Below, piece after piece: positions 1-13,094 of a stretch of DNA of 64,000 nucleotides. How positions within the stretch are numbered: the stretch's first letter is position 1; every line of letters begins with the position of its first letter. A program made the position numbers and the translations under genes. Origin of the DNA: Bugulina stolonifera. Lineage: Eukaryota; Bryozoa; Gymnolaemata; Cheilostomatida; Bugulidae. Location of the stretch: the NCBI GenBank assembly GCA_935421135.1, contig OW285195.1, positions 2,108,001-2,172,000 of the forward strand. Reading direction: 5' to 3'. The notes beneath the pieces are model-generated. The model was not told the origin of the DNA, searched no databases, and was given only the letters and a program-made list of their open reading frames with translations.

Positions 1-221
1 TCACAGAGTCGCGAACACACCAGGCTAACTTGTGATTTTTATTTGCGACCCGGGTCCGTCCAAGAGGTCAAGAAAAAACACCTAGAGCTGCATAGCTTAT
101 GATGGAGTGGATATTACTTGTATAAAATGTCTTCAATCCATATCTATCCAAATCCACCAATAATCGTAATAATGACCAAAGAAATATTTGATTGTAGGCC
201 TATAGTAATAGTTATTATTAG

Positions 222-510
222 GGAGCGGCTCTGGCCGAGTGGTTAGAATGCTGAATTTTCATATAGAAGGTTCCAGGTTCGAACCCCGGTCAAGGTGGTG
301 TTAGGAAGAGCATCCAGCCACAATTGCTCCTGTGCCTCATATAAAAGTCCTTGGGGGTCATGGGAGCCAGCATGGCTTCAAGGCAACTCTTCTACCTCTT
401 TCAAAAATGGCCATGTCATCTGGGCCTTTCTCACAGGCCGTTGGCCGACACTGACACCTGGTAGTGCAAGGTGCAAGGGGCTGGGCACGTCGAGTATAAG
501 CCGGTGAGTG
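222..510 (+). mobile_element. tRNA-derived SINE, copy 1
   Basis: The head resembles a tRNA gene, with a pol III A box (TGGCCGAGTGG, 232-242) and B box (GGTTCGAACCC, 276-286). A non-tRNA body of about 200 bp follows. The same body occurs inverted at 13095-13381 and 37820-38073, so this is a dispersed SINE family and not a tRNA gene. The left edge is placed at the tRNA-like start; the right edge is approximate. Confidence 0.8.
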
Positions 511-654
511 AGTAGAGGCCTATAAACATTGCTTGACTATAATTGTTACTTGACTAAATAGGCCTATATAATCAAATTATACCTTGAGTCAGCCTGGTCT
601 CCAGTGCAGCTAGCCTCTAACTTATTATTTTATATACATATACTTACATATAGA

Positions 655-739
655 TTTATTACCTAATATTTCTCATCAGAGGATAAATGATTTATCCTCT
701 GATGCTACTTGGACAAGTAACTAATTATTAGGTAATAAA
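655..739. repeat. small palindromic element (MITE-like)
   Basis: Two nested inverted repeats are visible. The outer arms are 13 bp (TTTATTACCTAAT at 655-667, reverse complement at 727-739). An inner perfect 15-bp hairpin (CATCAGAGGATAAAT) spans 674-704. No target-site duplication was identified. Confidence 0.5.
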
Positions 740-742
740 CCT

Positions 743-1210
743 ATATAAAAATGCGTCTCGTACTACTATTCATAATTAAAATATTATCCCACACCAACAT
801 TTTTCAATATGCTTACATGTACACCAATATCTGTGACCACCTGGGTGGGGAGCATGCCTCATTGTTGAACAGTTGTTAGCAGGGTAGAATACTTTGTTCC
901 AGTAGGGAGCCTGTGCTGGCCATTTAGGGCAGAGTGGATACCTGGGTTCAGTTGTATCCATCCAGGTGATTTTATTACGCGGATGCTGGGGTGTTTGAAT
1001 CTTCTGTGTGGTGACTATTCCTGAGATCGCATATGGACGGTACGGTACGGGGAAGAAACTGCTGTGGAAAGAATTTCCACTTGCTCGGACAAACCATAGA
1101 ACTTCCCTCAATTTTTCTCTTCACTGGTCAGTTGATTCTGGTTGGTTGCACATTATATGACGCACAAAGACAAAAGGCAGGGTGAGCCTTTTCTTTGGTC
1201 AGGATTTTCA
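743..1210. other. no gene seen
   Basis: Unique AT-rich sequence. The longest open frame, on the minus strand at 776-1111, lacks any recognisable domain and has no supporting splice or promoter context. Confidence 0.5.
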
Positions 1211-1843
1211 TTAACTCATTCAGTACCAGCGTCGGATATCCAACACAAGAATTATACTCCAAATTCTTACAACCACCTTTACATTAAGAAGCAAATTACT
1301 AAAACTACTAATCCTTCAAGCTTTGGGATTGATTATAAATAATCCAGTAAGCCCCAGAACTAGAGTAGCTGCAGGAAATAGCTACTAATATGCCTGCATG
1401 TTGGTCCTAAGCTGAAATATCAGGGTGGCCAACAGCTCAGCAGCAGGAATTCTATAATTTATTGGTTCAGGTCCATCGACTTCATACTTCATGCCACTGA
1501 GCAGTATTTGAGTGTAAAATATGTGGTGTTAGAGTTTCAGCAGTCAGATCTTTTGAAAAATACTAAACCTTCATCAAAATACTGATATGTAGGCAGAAGT
1601 GGGAGTTTCATGATATTTTACTATTTTTCAACAATAGCAAATGTGTTGCTATATATGCTCTGCGTCACCCTCTATATCTGTTTTGCTATTAGAGCTATCA
1701 ATATAAAACAGACCAATTTTTTTGAAAAAGACTAGCTGATTCCAGATCTATAATCAAATTTAATGTAGCCTAAGCAGTTAAGATAGAGTAGGCCCATAAA
1801 TACGCCTCGTTTTCCAATACTTCGCCGGTACTGAATGAGTTAA
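1211..1843. mobile_element. piggyBac-like MITE with TTAA ends
   Basis: Inverted ends TTAACTCATTCAGTACC (from 1211) and the matching GGTACTGAATGAGTTAA (ending 1843) bound a 633-bp non-coding segment. TTAA at both edges is the target duplication expected of piggyBac-type elements (family knowledge). No transposase is encoded. Confidence 0.6.
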
Positions 1844-1915
1844 TATATGTTATGTTTAATACTAAGTGTTTGTATGAATATTCTTTGATTAATACATTTA
1901 TCGCATCAATTTATC

Positions 1916-1976
1916 ATAATAACAACACACCATACAAGTTCAATGTTTTTATTTACAAATTGTGTGTTGTTATTAT
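1916..1976. repeat. 15-bp inverted repeat
   Basis: ATAATAACAACACAC at 1916-1930 is the exact reverse complement of 1962-1976. It would form a hairpin with a 31-nt loop. Confidence 0.5.
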
Positions 1977-1984
1977 TAATGAAA

Positions 1985-2790
1985 GAACAGAGTTGGGTCC
2001 AATTTGGACTTCAAGTCAACTAGTCTAATCATTTCTAAAATTTTGGAGTTAAATTAAGTCTAAGTCAAGTCAGCTGCCATGCAAGTTACACGTCAAGTCA
2101 AGTCAAGTCGAAGTCAACTTGTCTACTTGCAAGTAGAAATGTAAGTCTAAGTGGGAGACAACTTCAAAAATTTTACATTTTCTAAAACATCAATTTTTTC
2201 TTTTAGTAGGCATTCCAATGCATGTAAAAACCATGCCAATGTGTAGTTTGGCATGTATGTTATACAATTACGCCAACTAGTCTATACAATATACATGTCT
2301 ATATGTAGTAATATTCATATTGGCACTACAGTTAAGACTGTAGTGCCAATATTATATATTAGTCATTAATGACGATGATACAGTGTTACACAGCCTATAA
2401 ACAGCACATGGTACAGTGCAGAGTGTCCACTGGTCAGCCCTGCAATTCCAATCTACATTAACTAAGTAATTAACTAACTATTGCACTGTACATTAACATT
2501 GTATGCACTTACACACTTACACTATACTTACACTAGTTACACTGTGTGTACTTGTGAGTGTGACTATGCACTATGTATGTACAGTAGTCTCACGTACACA
2601 CAGCCTAGATCGATGTTTATGCTGCGTTTGGTTATCCTCCACATTCACATTGACTTGGCAGAATCCAAGTCAAAGTCACAAGTCATTTATGTGTTCAAGT
2701 TAAGTCACATTGATGTGCAAGTCAAAGTCAAGTCAAGTAAACATGTGGGCAAGTCCAAGTCAAGTCGATTTGTGACTCGACTCTGACCCA
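1985..2790. repeat. AAGTC-rich degenerate repeat region
   Basis: Two clusters rich in AAGTC/CAAGTC pentamers (about 2040-2150 and 2655-2790) flank an ordinary AT-rich middle. The edges (AGTTGGGTCC near 1990, GACCCAGCTCTG near 2785-2796) are loosely inverted, which suggests an old non-autonomous element. No clean target duplication is visible, so this remains uncertain. Confidence 0.35.
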
Positions 2791-3225
2791 GCTCTGAAAT
2801 CAAATCAATTGTTATGACAATTAATAGGCAAATCAATAAAAAAACAAACAGGAACTTTCCGTAAAAGAAAATAATTTGACCCAAGACTGTCTGTATCTCT
2901 AGTTCAAGAATTCACACAGCGTTCTAAGCTTGTCAAACTAGTGATGAAGAGCTCAGTCAAAACTTGAATAGCCAGCGGTCCCAGGTTTTAACTAACTTCA
3001 GAAATGATAAAACGTAATTTTATTGTGGTAATTAACAGCCAATTTGAGAATAGTTGGGAATATTGGTTAAATATAACCATGTGATCCGCACGTGGTTTAG
3101 TAGCGTACTGCGTCATAACAAACTGGAGCAGTTTCGAGTTTGGGATGGTCCTTGTTGCATTCACTCTACAATGTTATCAAGCATTAACGTATAGAGTATA
3201 TTTGGATGATTTTTAAAATCTTACT

Positions 3226-6200
3226 ATGGTGAACCTGGTGTACGATACTTTACTTCTCAAGGTAGATGTTATGAAAAGCTCATTAATAACGTTTAGATTG
3301 ATATTCAATGGCATGCGATGTGAATGCAAATGTAATAATCAATGCTTAGCCTAATAATATGCTATCTCAAGCAGGATTTTCATTGTGTTGAATTTACATG
3401 GAATCATTGGTTTATATTCTAAAGTTGTTGTAATGTCTGTACTCACAAGTTTAATATATCCTTCCTCTGTACTGTTAGTCTGTCTCGTCTACCTCTATCA
3501 TTCACTCTCAACCATAAAGTGTCCCCTTCTTAAGTCGCCAGCTATCTCTCAGCTATCTCCATGCTATCCTTATAATCTCACCTATCTCCTTAGCCTTAGT
3601 GCTCTTACCTAGCTCCCAATACAGTTGTGGCATTTTGTATTGGACCAAAATTTAATTAGGCTAATAGACGTTGTGTATTAATATAATGGACATTGCATAG
3701 TTAGTGCTTATACTATACTTTCTAATGCAATAATTTAATTGCTCATGCTATAATTATATTTAGTAGCAAGTAGACCTTCTTGGCTTAATGTATCTGCTTT
3801 TATGCAACCTCACATTTCATCTCATTTTTTAATGTGTTACATAATATACAGTTCTGTCTAAAACTGATAAAATTCTGGATCTTTCCTCGGATTAGGGATG
3901 GTGGCAGAGGTAAAAACAGTTACAGTGTCTATTTATAGAACGGTATCTATAAATAGTCTCTAGTAGCTCGGTCTGTAACACATGACCTGATTGTTTGGTA
4001 TATTTTAGGTAGTGGTTCTCACACAGGTAATACTCTCTACATGGTAAGTAGGTCTACACTATTAGCTACACAGCCATGTTGGATATATAGTGCAGTATAC
4101 AGTATACCATATATCTAACTGACCCACTGAAAACTAATTGTATAACATTACAGGGGCTACCTGACACCACCAGAAGGCTTCTTCATGCCAGCTACATATG
4201 CATACTCCCATTCCATACTAGTACTTCTCGGAGTTCTGTGTATAGTTAAGACCAAGTCTACAGATATTGTGTTGATGGTGAGTACTGTTTATATATAGGC
4301 CACTGTGACCTAAATACCAGTCACAGTACAGCTTCTGCACTGTACACATTGAATTTGCGTCTGTTCAGAAAATGCAGTTCGAAACAGGACGTTTCGAAAC
4401 CCCAACCCCCAGATTTTAGATAATTTTTATTTTTGATATTATATTTTTTTAATTAAATAATTAGAAAATAGTTATCTGTGAGTTATGTTCTTCTAAATGT
4501 AATCTACACAGTTTCGAAATGTCCTGTTTTGAACTGTCTTCTTCAAAATGTCTGTTTACCGTAGATATTTGTACAGCTTCTACACTGTACACATTATTAC
4601 TGGTGTATTTTTCGGCAAGGAATTTATTTTTGAGCAGTCAGAGACTTGTTTTAAATCCATGAAAATACCAGTCCCTGACTGGGGTATGAGCCCGGGCCTT
4701 CTACGGCACCTAATCGCCTAGCACAGTGAACAGAACATGCTACCCACTACACCAGCTCAGCAACCTTATAAAAGGAAGCTTACCGGTGAGCAGTAGACAT
4801 GCTCTGAGCGAACTGCACACGAGGCACCCCTCTTATTATGGCCACCTTACACCTAATAGGGTGTTAAGGGGTTTGGCCATTTTTTATATGTTACATTATA
4901 TAAAAAGATGGCCAAACCCCTTAACATTAGTATTGCTTCTACACTGTACACATTAGTACTGCAAGACTGTACATCACTATATCATATTGCATAGTGATTG
5001 TATGATATTGCTACAATTGTACTAGGAAATAATAGAGGACTACAGTATCCAGGTCATGATATATAATATATTAGTGAACCATTTGAGGTGGGTGCACTTC
5101 CAACTAATGGTGTGCACTGGAGCTAAAACAGCTGTGTTTAGGGGTATTGTTTAAGCAGTACTTGGAACAAAAATTTTACATTTTTAGAATAACACAATTC
5201 TATCCTGGCAATAGCCTATTCAATAGTCTAAACAAGTGCAGTCTTGAAGCCTATCACCTGTGAAAAAGACGTCAGCACAATACATAGTATATACACATGT
5301 ATGTATATCAGTACTATAATACAATACATAGTATGTACACATGTATGTATATCAGTACTATAATACAATACATAGTATATACACATGTATGTATATCAGT
5401 ACTATAATACAATACATAGTATGTACACATGTATGTATATCAGTACTGTAATACAATACATAGTATGTACACATGTATGTATATCAGTACTATAATACAA
5501 TACATAGTATATACACATGTATGTATATCAGTACTATAATACAATACATAGTATGTACACATGTATGTATATCAGTACTATAATACAATACATAGTATGT
5601 ACACATGTATGTATATCAGTACTATAATACAATACATAGTATGTACACATGTATGTATCAGTACTATAATACAATACATAGTATATACACATGTATGTAT
5701 ATCAGTACTATAATACAATACATAGTATATACACATGTATGTATATCAGTACTATAATACAATACATAGTATGTACACATGTATGTATATCAGTACTATA
5801 ATACAATACATAGTATGTACACATGTAAGTATATCAGTACTATAATACAATACATAGTATATACACATGTATGTATATCAGTACTATAATACAATACATA
5901 GTATGTACACATGTATGTATATCAGTACTATAATACAATACATAGTATGTACGCATGTATGTATCAGTACTATAATACAATACATAGTATATACACATGT
6001 ATGTATATCAGTACTATAATACAATACATAGTATATACACATGTATGTATATCAGTACTATAATACAATACATAGTATGTACACATGTATGTATATCAGT
6101 ACTATAATACAATACATAGTATATACACATGTATGTATATCAGTACTATAATACAATACATAGTATGTACACATGTATGTATATCAGTACTATAATACAA

Positions 6201-9200
6201 TACATAGTATGTACACATGTATGTATATCAGTACTATAATACAATACATAGTATATACACATGTATGTATATCAGTACTATAATACAATACATAGTATGT
6301 ACACATGTAAGTATATCAGTACTATAATACAATACATAGTATGTACACATGTATGTATATCAGTACTGTAATACAATACATAGTATGTACACATGTATGT
6401 ATATCAGTACTATAATACAACACATAGTATGTACACATGTAAGTGGTGGGAAGAATGAGACTTTGATGGCTAGTTTATCTTATAGATTAGCTGGGCTGGT
6501 ATCATAAAATATGTTGATATAACAGATATACAGGTAATTGTGTTGAAGACAATGCATTGTCTCATCTATACCCTTTACTAAGTACATGTATTGAGTACAC
6601 TCTAGTTATTAGTATATACACTGTGAGTGTTTACTTAGTACTTATCTATATATGTACTTGTCTATAATAGTAGTCCAGATACTAAATACATTATTGTACA
6701 TCATAATATACTATTCATTCATCCACACTGATACCTGGGGGGCCTCCAGGTCAAAACAGAAGTACTTACTGTGCATGTGGAGCTAATTGTAAGGGAAGAC
6801 GATTCTACAATCATACTTACTAACAGTGTTAAATAATTTCCTAAACCATTTAAGTATTACTCAACCACTTGCTCTATACTACATTCTTCACTCTAACAAA
6901 GACCTCAATCATAATATGTTAGTATCTACCCTACAAACACATCTACATGACTGTATGTACCCTACCAACACATCTACATGACTGTATGTACCCTACCAAC
7001 ACATCTACATGACTGTATGTACCCTACCAACACATCTACATGACTGTATGTACCCTACCAACACATCTACATGACTGTATGTACCCTACCAACACATCTA
7101 CATGACTGTATGTACCCTACCAACACATCTACATGACTGTATGTACCCTACCAACACATCTACATGACTGTATGTACCCTACCAACACATCTACATGACT
7201 GTATGTACCCTACCAACACATCTACATGACTGTATGTACCCTACCAACACATCTACATGACTGTATGTACCCTACCAACACATCTACATGACAGTATGTA
7301 CCCTACCAACACATCTACATGACAGTATGTACCCTACCAACACATCTACATGACTGTATGTACCCTACCAACACATCTACATGACTGTATGTACCCTACC
7401 AACACATCTACATGACTGTATGTACCCTACCAACACATCTACATGACTGTATGTACCCTACCAACACATCTACATGACTGTATGTACCCTACCAACACAT
7501 CTACATGACTGTATGTACCCTACCAACACATCTACATGACAGTATGTACCCTACCAACACATCTACATGACAGTATGTACCCTACCAACACATCTACATG
7601 ACTGTATGTACCCTACCAACACATCTACATGACTGTATGTACCCTACCAACACATCTACATGACTGTATGTACCCTACCAACACATCTACATGACTGTAT
7701 GTACCCTACCAACACATCTACATGACAGTATGTACCCTACCAACACATCTACATGACAGTATGTACTCTATCAACCTAGGTATAAATGGGTACAATACAT
7801 GTAATAATACTGGGAATATGCTGGCTGTACTAGCTCAGTAAAGTGTGTACCCGACCAGCATGTTACTGAATGTTAAACATCCACATCATGCATGCAGGTG
7901 AACCTTGTGGAATGTAGCCTATACCATACATGTATATATACTACTATACATTATAGACTTTGGGTAGTTTCATAGTTTAGCACATGTTACTTCACACCTT
8001 CATCTTCTACTCACTGTCACGTTGTTTGTGTCTGTGATAAGTATGAGGCAACTATTTCATCACATAGTATTCTGTATCCACTATTATACTGGATAGTAGT
8101 TAGTTAGTCATAGTATAATACAATGTATAATACAATGTAGGCATGTTATGAGGAAGTTTAAGGTCACCATGCCTTCGTGGATAAAATTAGGAAACGTGTT
8201 GACAGCAGTACATAAAATACATGACAGTGTAGAATTATATACTTGGTATTATAGTATACTAACATAACTGGTATGAGTGAATGCTAAAAGATCATTAAGC
8301 AGTGAAGTTATCTCCCCTATTCCCTCCCCTATTCCCTCCCCTATTCCCTCTCCTATTCTAATCTCCCTGCGACCATAAACTAGCCTGAGATTTTACAGAT
8401 AAACTACTCTATGAAACTCTGACTATTCCATGCCCTCTCTGACTAGAAGGGAGATGAACAATACAGCCATGTAATACATACCAACACGTCACATATAGCT
8501 ACTGTGTTTCTGTGTACTGTACTGTATTGTATATTCTCACTGTTGTTGTTATTCCCCTTACTGAAGATATGAGTTGGTCCTACTGGAATGTATGAGCAAT
8601 AGGCCTATATATTGGCAGCTCAGTTCATGCATAGGACAGAGTCCAGAAGTGATACCATCCCAGTGAGTCATTGTTCCTTGATATACAGTGTAGGACATGT
8701 AGTATGACAACATTTCTAGCAGATTCCTTATTGGCTGTGATTGTATCTGTTACTGATCCGTGGACCAGCTCCTATCTGAACACAGTACTGCTGGGTAAAG
8801 GCAGTAACTCCAGACTGGTGGTATGTATAGAGGCAGTAGGGGGTTTTTCTCTCCTGTCATCAAATCCCACCATATCCTCTTCCAACGAGCTAAGGGGAGA
8901 GAGTTATTCCCCTCCGGGTTAGCGAACCGTGACACTGTATGGAGAGGTAGGTGGTACCATGCCACCATTGTATACATCTCTAGTAGGTACAGGGTGTGTT
9001 GCCTGGACAGGCAGTCCACTCAATGAAGAAGTATTGGTTCTGCTATAAACTTGTGTTGTGTTTTTTAGTACCTGGCTGTAAACATATTCACCATACTGAA
9101 TGATATAATACTACTTGGGCTATACCAACCGCTAGCTGATAGTGGTATAGAGAAACCTCTAGTGCCCTCTTCTACCAAGAATACATACAGATTTGCACTT

Positions 9201-10080
9201 GGGTATGTAAAGCAAACCATACACAGTATTCAGCTTATAAGGAAGTTGCTTTACATTGGAGTTATCTCCTCTTTATGTTGTTTATGTAGCACATAATTAT
9301 ATCAGTATGATACGTGTAATTGTACAGTACACTGTGATGTAATATCCTCAGTATCTAACCTTACAGTACACTGTGATGTACTATCCTCAGTACACTGTGA
9401 TGTAATATCCCCAGTATATATATAGTATGTAGACCTACTACAGTACGCTGTGATGTAATATCCTCAGTACACTGTGATGTAATATCCCCAGTATATACAT
9501 AGTATGTAGACCTACAGTACACTGTGATGTAATATCCTGTTTTAGTATGTCAATTGTGAATCTCATACTAAAGCCAGTCATCTGTTTCATCCTCTACAAG
9601 ATCTACACAACTAGAGGAGGGGAACTTCCTTCAGAGCTCTGCACTATCAGAGGTAAGTCGTAGCCTGAGTACTATCAGAGGTAGGTCGTAGCCTGAGTAC
9701 TATCAGAGGTAAGTCCATAGCCTGAGTACTATCAGAGGTAAGTCGTAGCCTGAGTACTATCAGATGTAGGTCGTAGCCTGAGTACTATCAGATGTAGGTC
9801 GTAGCCTGAGTACTTTCAGATATAGGTCGTAGCCCGAGTACTAACAGATGTAGGTCGTAGCCGGATTATTATCAGATGTAGGTCGTACCCTGAGCCATAC
9901 AATGTAGAGTAACATTACTTACTGTATGGCCTGAATACCCTCTCTCTATATTACTATTACACTGGTTATTATTGTTTTACAGTAGTCAATGGGAACGGTG
10001 GAGGATATGATAACATTGACGCATCTGTAGAAGTTGCCTCTCCTCATCAAATTGTGGATCACTCTACTCCTCATGCTTAG
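3226..10080 (+). CDS. AGTRAP: AGTRAP-like multi-pass membrane protein, six exons
   Basis: Coding exons are 3226-3261, 4009-4043, 4154-4277, 9069-9202, 9546-9652 and 9983-10080. All phases match and all introns are GT/AG, giving 177 residues ending at TAG; human AGTRAP is 159. AGTRAP binds the cytoplasmic tail of the type-1 angiotensin receptor in vertebrates. Such a ligand system is unlikely here, so the role is probably general membrane trafficking (inference). Family signatures are LK near residue 12, W24-G25, RFALGM at about 106-111, LKP at 118-120 and RGGEL at 133-137, all in the family order. Several hydrophobic stretches fit a four-helix membrane protein. The start is the first ATG that splices in phase onto exon 2. 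The 4.8-kb third intron carries two large minisatellites, and the exon 5 donor lies in a tandem array. Exons 1 and 2 are the least certain. Confidence 0.85.
4862..4926. repeat. palindromic element in AGTRAP intron 3
   Basis: A 19-bp arm (TGTTAAGGGGTTTGGCCAT, 4862-4880) is inverted exactly at 4908-4926. The loop between them is AT-rich and itself partly palindromic. It resembles a very short fold-back element. Confidence 0.5.
5275..6440. repeat. 44-bp minisatellite, about 26 copies
   Basis: Tandem copies of a 44-bp unit containing ACATAGTATATACACATGTA and CAGTACTATAAT. Two main variants alternate (GTATATAC or GTATGTAC), and a few units have 2-bp deletions. The array lies in AGTRAP intron 3. 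Confidence 0.95.
6935..7775. repeat. 31-bp minisatellite, about 27 copies
   Basis: Tandem units read GTACCCTACCAACACATCTA followed by CATGACTGTAT. They are nearly identical apart from an ACTG/ACAG variant that recurs in pairs, suggesting multi-unit duplication. It lies in AGTRAP intron 3. Confidence 0.95.
7780..9068. other. intronic sequence, short CCCTATT repeat
   Basis: This is the remainder of AGTRAP intron 3. A short 12-bp repeat (CCCTATTCCCTC) lies at about 8313-8356. The open stretch at 8685-8819 has splice-like borders, but it is not needed to join the neighbouring AGTRAP exons, which already match in phase and homology. Confidence 0.5.
9315..9540. repeat. short intronic tandem repeat
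   Basis: Five or more imperfect copies of a unit containing AGTACACTGTGATGTAATAT, with longer duplicated blocks that include GTATGTAGACCTAC. It lies in AGTRAP intron 4. Confidence 0.8.
9640..9900. repeat. tandem array built from the exon 5 donor region
   Basis: About nine copies of a 27-28-bp unit (GTAAGTCGTAGCCTGAGT followed by ACTATCAGAG). The first unit begins at the AGTRAP exon 5 end, CACTATCAGAG followed by GTAAGT. The array therefore repeats both the last exon bases and the 5' splice site. Confidence 0.85.
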
Positions 10081-10084
10081 TGGA

Positions 10085-11340
10085 CTATAGAGTATTCCCA
10101 GTAGTATTCCAATGATGCATCAATGAAAACCAACTAATGTAGTACCTATACTATTGTATATTATTAGCATTATCCGATCAAGTGGTGTCAGTAGAGGAGT
10201 TGTTCCCTCTTTACACACTTATTTAAGAGAGAAGATAACTCCAATGTATATTATATATCAACTTGTACATGTACGTATATCATGTATAGTTATAATAACA
10301 ACTCAGGTACATTAGCGACATACCATCAGGTTCACACACTGTTATAGTGCACCATTATAACATATAACACCTGTCGTTCATACAGCTCCCCTTTTATATA
10401 CTTTCCCTCATTTTGACAGCAGTTTATTATTATTATATTTACCATTATTGTATTATTAAATATTTTGCCCTTTCTTCTATACTAATTATTATTCATGTAA
10501 TGTATATAAATCATTTTACATATAAACCACTCTAGTCAGTAAGTCCTCGGTCTCTCCCTTCAAGTAAATATATCATTATTATTATTGTTATGAGTTGGTG
10601 TCTACTAAATACTGTATAGGTGTACATGTATGATGTATACATGTACTACACACTGTACATGCATGTATACATGTACTACACACTGTATGTAGGCCTACAT
10701 GTACTATAGACACACTGCATGTACATGTACTACACACTATGTATAGCCTATGTACAGAGTGTACATATTATGTGTAGATGTAGGCGACATGTACGCATAT
10801 GTACAGTGTGTAGTACATGTACACATAGCCTATGTACAGTGTGTACATGTACATGTACACACTGTACATATTATGTGCTGTAATAACGTATTTGGCCTGC
10901 AGTTAACACTAATTTACTGTATTACATGCACACACTATTAATTAGTGTATTACATGCACACACTGTTAATTAGTGTATTACATACACACACTTGTATATC
11001 AATTACTGACCTGAATAATAACTGCAATGTTGAACACTGTATTATTGCAGTTAGTTAGCTGACTGCTGCCTATTGGCTGCTGGTACAGGACGTACCTTAC
11101 ACTATACACACTCTACTTACACATATAACTACTGCTAGCCAACGCTCAGACATTGACTACACTTAATTTATAATTCTAACACTTTTGTTAGCTACATACC
11201 TGTGCGGGTAAGTTATCAACTTTGATTCTATGGGTATAACTAGACACCTCCATACTAAGGGTGTGTAGCTGCTTTGGAACATAGGCTATCAACGGCTGAG
11301 CACTATTGTTACTATGTAAATGTGGCAATTGTAGTTGTAG
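10085..11340. other. intergenic, TACATGTA-rich
   Basis: Downstream flank of the AGTRAP-like gene. At 10615-10870 there are many irregular repeats of TGTACATGTACTACACACTG. No gene is recognised; an open frame at 10750-10941 is a product of the repeat. Confidence 0.5.
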
Positions 11341-11354
11341 TGCCTACAAGGTAA

Positions 11355-11568
11355 GTCTACACAGTGTGATATGGGTTAATAGTGTTATGTGACGTATTGT
11401 ACAGTGTGAAATGGGTTAGTAGTGTTATGTGGCGTACTGTACAGTGTGAAATGGGTTAGTAGTGTTATGTGACGTACTGTACAGTGTGAAATGGGTTAGT
11501 AGTGTTATGTGACGTACTGTACAGTGTGAAATGGGTTAGTAGTGTTATGTGACATACTGTACAGGTGT
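11355..11568. repeat. 40-bp minisatellite, about 5 copies
   Basis: Units contain TACAGTGTGAAATGGGTTAG followed by TAGTGTTATGTGACGTACTG. They start directly after a GTAAGT motif at 11350, a possible splice donor with no identified exon. Confidence 0.85.
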
Positions 11569-11744
11569 TAAACTCTATAAGTAGGCCTACGCCTTAGTTA
11601 TGGTATTAATATGTGTACAGGCTGAAATATGTACATGCATTACATAACAAATGTTATGTAATGTATTACATAACACGGCATGTTATGTTGTTATCAAGTC
11701 TTTGCTCACATCTATTTTCATAATGTTTTATACTCTTTACACCA

Positions 11745-12165
11745 CAGTGTGTTACATTACAGTGTGTTATATTACAGTGTGTTACACTACAGTATGCTAC
11801 ACTACAGTATGTTACATTACAGTATGTTACATTACAGTGTGCTACATAACAGTATGTTACATTACAGTATGCTACACTACAGTATGTTACATTACAGTAT
11901 GCTACACTACAGTATGTTACATTACAGTGTGCTACATAACAGTATGTTACATTACAGTATGCTACACTACAGTATGTTGCACTACAGTATGTTACATTAC
12001 AGTATGCTACACTACAGTGTGTTACACCACAGTATGCTACACTACAGTGTGTTACACCACAGTATGTTACACTACAGTATGTTACATTACAGTATGTTAC
12101 ACTACAGTATGTTACACCACAGTATGTTACATTACAGTGTGCTACATAACAGTATATTATATTAC
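11745..12165. repeat. 15-bp minisatellite (TACACTACAGTATGT type), locus 1
   Basis: About 28 copies of a 15-bp unit with a C/T variant (ACACTACAG or ACATTACAG). Because the unit length is divisible by three, it creates long repetitive open frames that are not genes. The same unit forms the larger array at 36225-37420. Confidence 0.95.
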
Positions 12166-12449
12166 GGTATAATGGAATGTTACAGTATGCAATATTACAA
12201 TATTATCATGCAATCCACTATCTACACATAGTTACTATATTCTTCAATATGAACAGCTAGTATTAGCATGTTGTACAGTAAAATGTACACACTATCAGTG
12301 ATCACTGGATATAACGTAGCCTTTCTTCCACTCCCTATCACTACCTAGCTTTCAGCACCCCCCCCCCCTTCCCGACTTTCAGTCTGTCCGGTATTTACTC
12401 AGCAAGGGAACACCGGCTACTTACAGTACTTGTTCACATCTAGGCTGGT

Positions 12450-12650
12450 GATCAGCTGGTCAATGTCATGGTGGACTGGATATTACTGGTCAATGCCATG
12501 TTGGACTAGATATTACTGGTCAATGCTATGGTGGACTGGATATTACTGGCCGATTCCATGGTGGACTGGATATTACTGATCAATGCCATGGTGGACTGGA
12601 TATTACTGGCCGATGTCATGGTGGACTGGATATTACTGGTCAATGCCATC
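12450..12650. repeat. 30-bp minisatellite, about 7 copies
   Basis: Units read GGTCAATGCCATGGTGGACT followed by GGATATTACT, with minor changes (GGCCGATGTCATG). Confidence 0.9.
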
Positions 12651-12654
12651 ATGA

Positions 12655-13094
12655 ATTTTTACCCTATGAATTGCTGAGTTTGAGATTACACACACCGATC
12701 TGTTTTCAATTGAAAGTTTATATAAAATATAAACAGGAAGTAGAGACCATTGCAGTGAAAGCTAAGGGGTTTGACGAATCATCAAAAAACATTCAAATAA
12801 TATGTTGATGTGTCTCGATACACACGCACTGACTAGTCGTCTCGTGAGCTCACAGAGATAGAGGTATAAACTGTTCACTGTGCACAGGAAGGGCATCCAT
12901 TGTAGTCCTGAATATACAGAGGTGGTTACTGCCAGTACAATTCCACACTATTTGCATCCCATAAACCAGCTATAGTTTGGTCAACTCCAGGTAGCTTACA
13001 AGTATATACATGTGCATGCATATACCTGTATATTGCATATATACAATATGGGTAAGATAGGACATACAGAACTACCGCTAACTTAATCTCACAC
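12655..13094. other. no gene seen
   Basis: AT-rich unique sequence between a minisatellite and a SINE. I see no domain, splice chain or repeat. Confidence 0.4.

Noticed and set aside
222..300. Functional tRNA gene
   Set aside because: The tRNA-like part continues into a body shared with two other loci and lacks a clean acceptor stem; it is a SINE head.
4378..4546. Possible fold-back element around TTCGAAAC motifs
   Set aside because: The inverted arms are short and imperfect and no duplication is visible.
5275..6440. CRISPR-like regular repeats
   Set aside because: Head-to-tail 44-bp units without spacers; minisatellite.
6935..7775. CRISPR-like regular repeats
   Set aside because: Units are contiguous with no unique spacers; it is a eukaryotic minisatellite in an intron.
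8685..8819. Exon-like hydrophobic stretch within the AGTRAP-like gene
   Set aside because: The exons before and after already join in phase and align with the family without it. Its inclusion would break the match.
11651..12231. VCYTT / MLHYS repeat frames (also 36168-37468)
   Set aside because: Artefacts of a 15-bp minisatellite whose length is a multiple of three.
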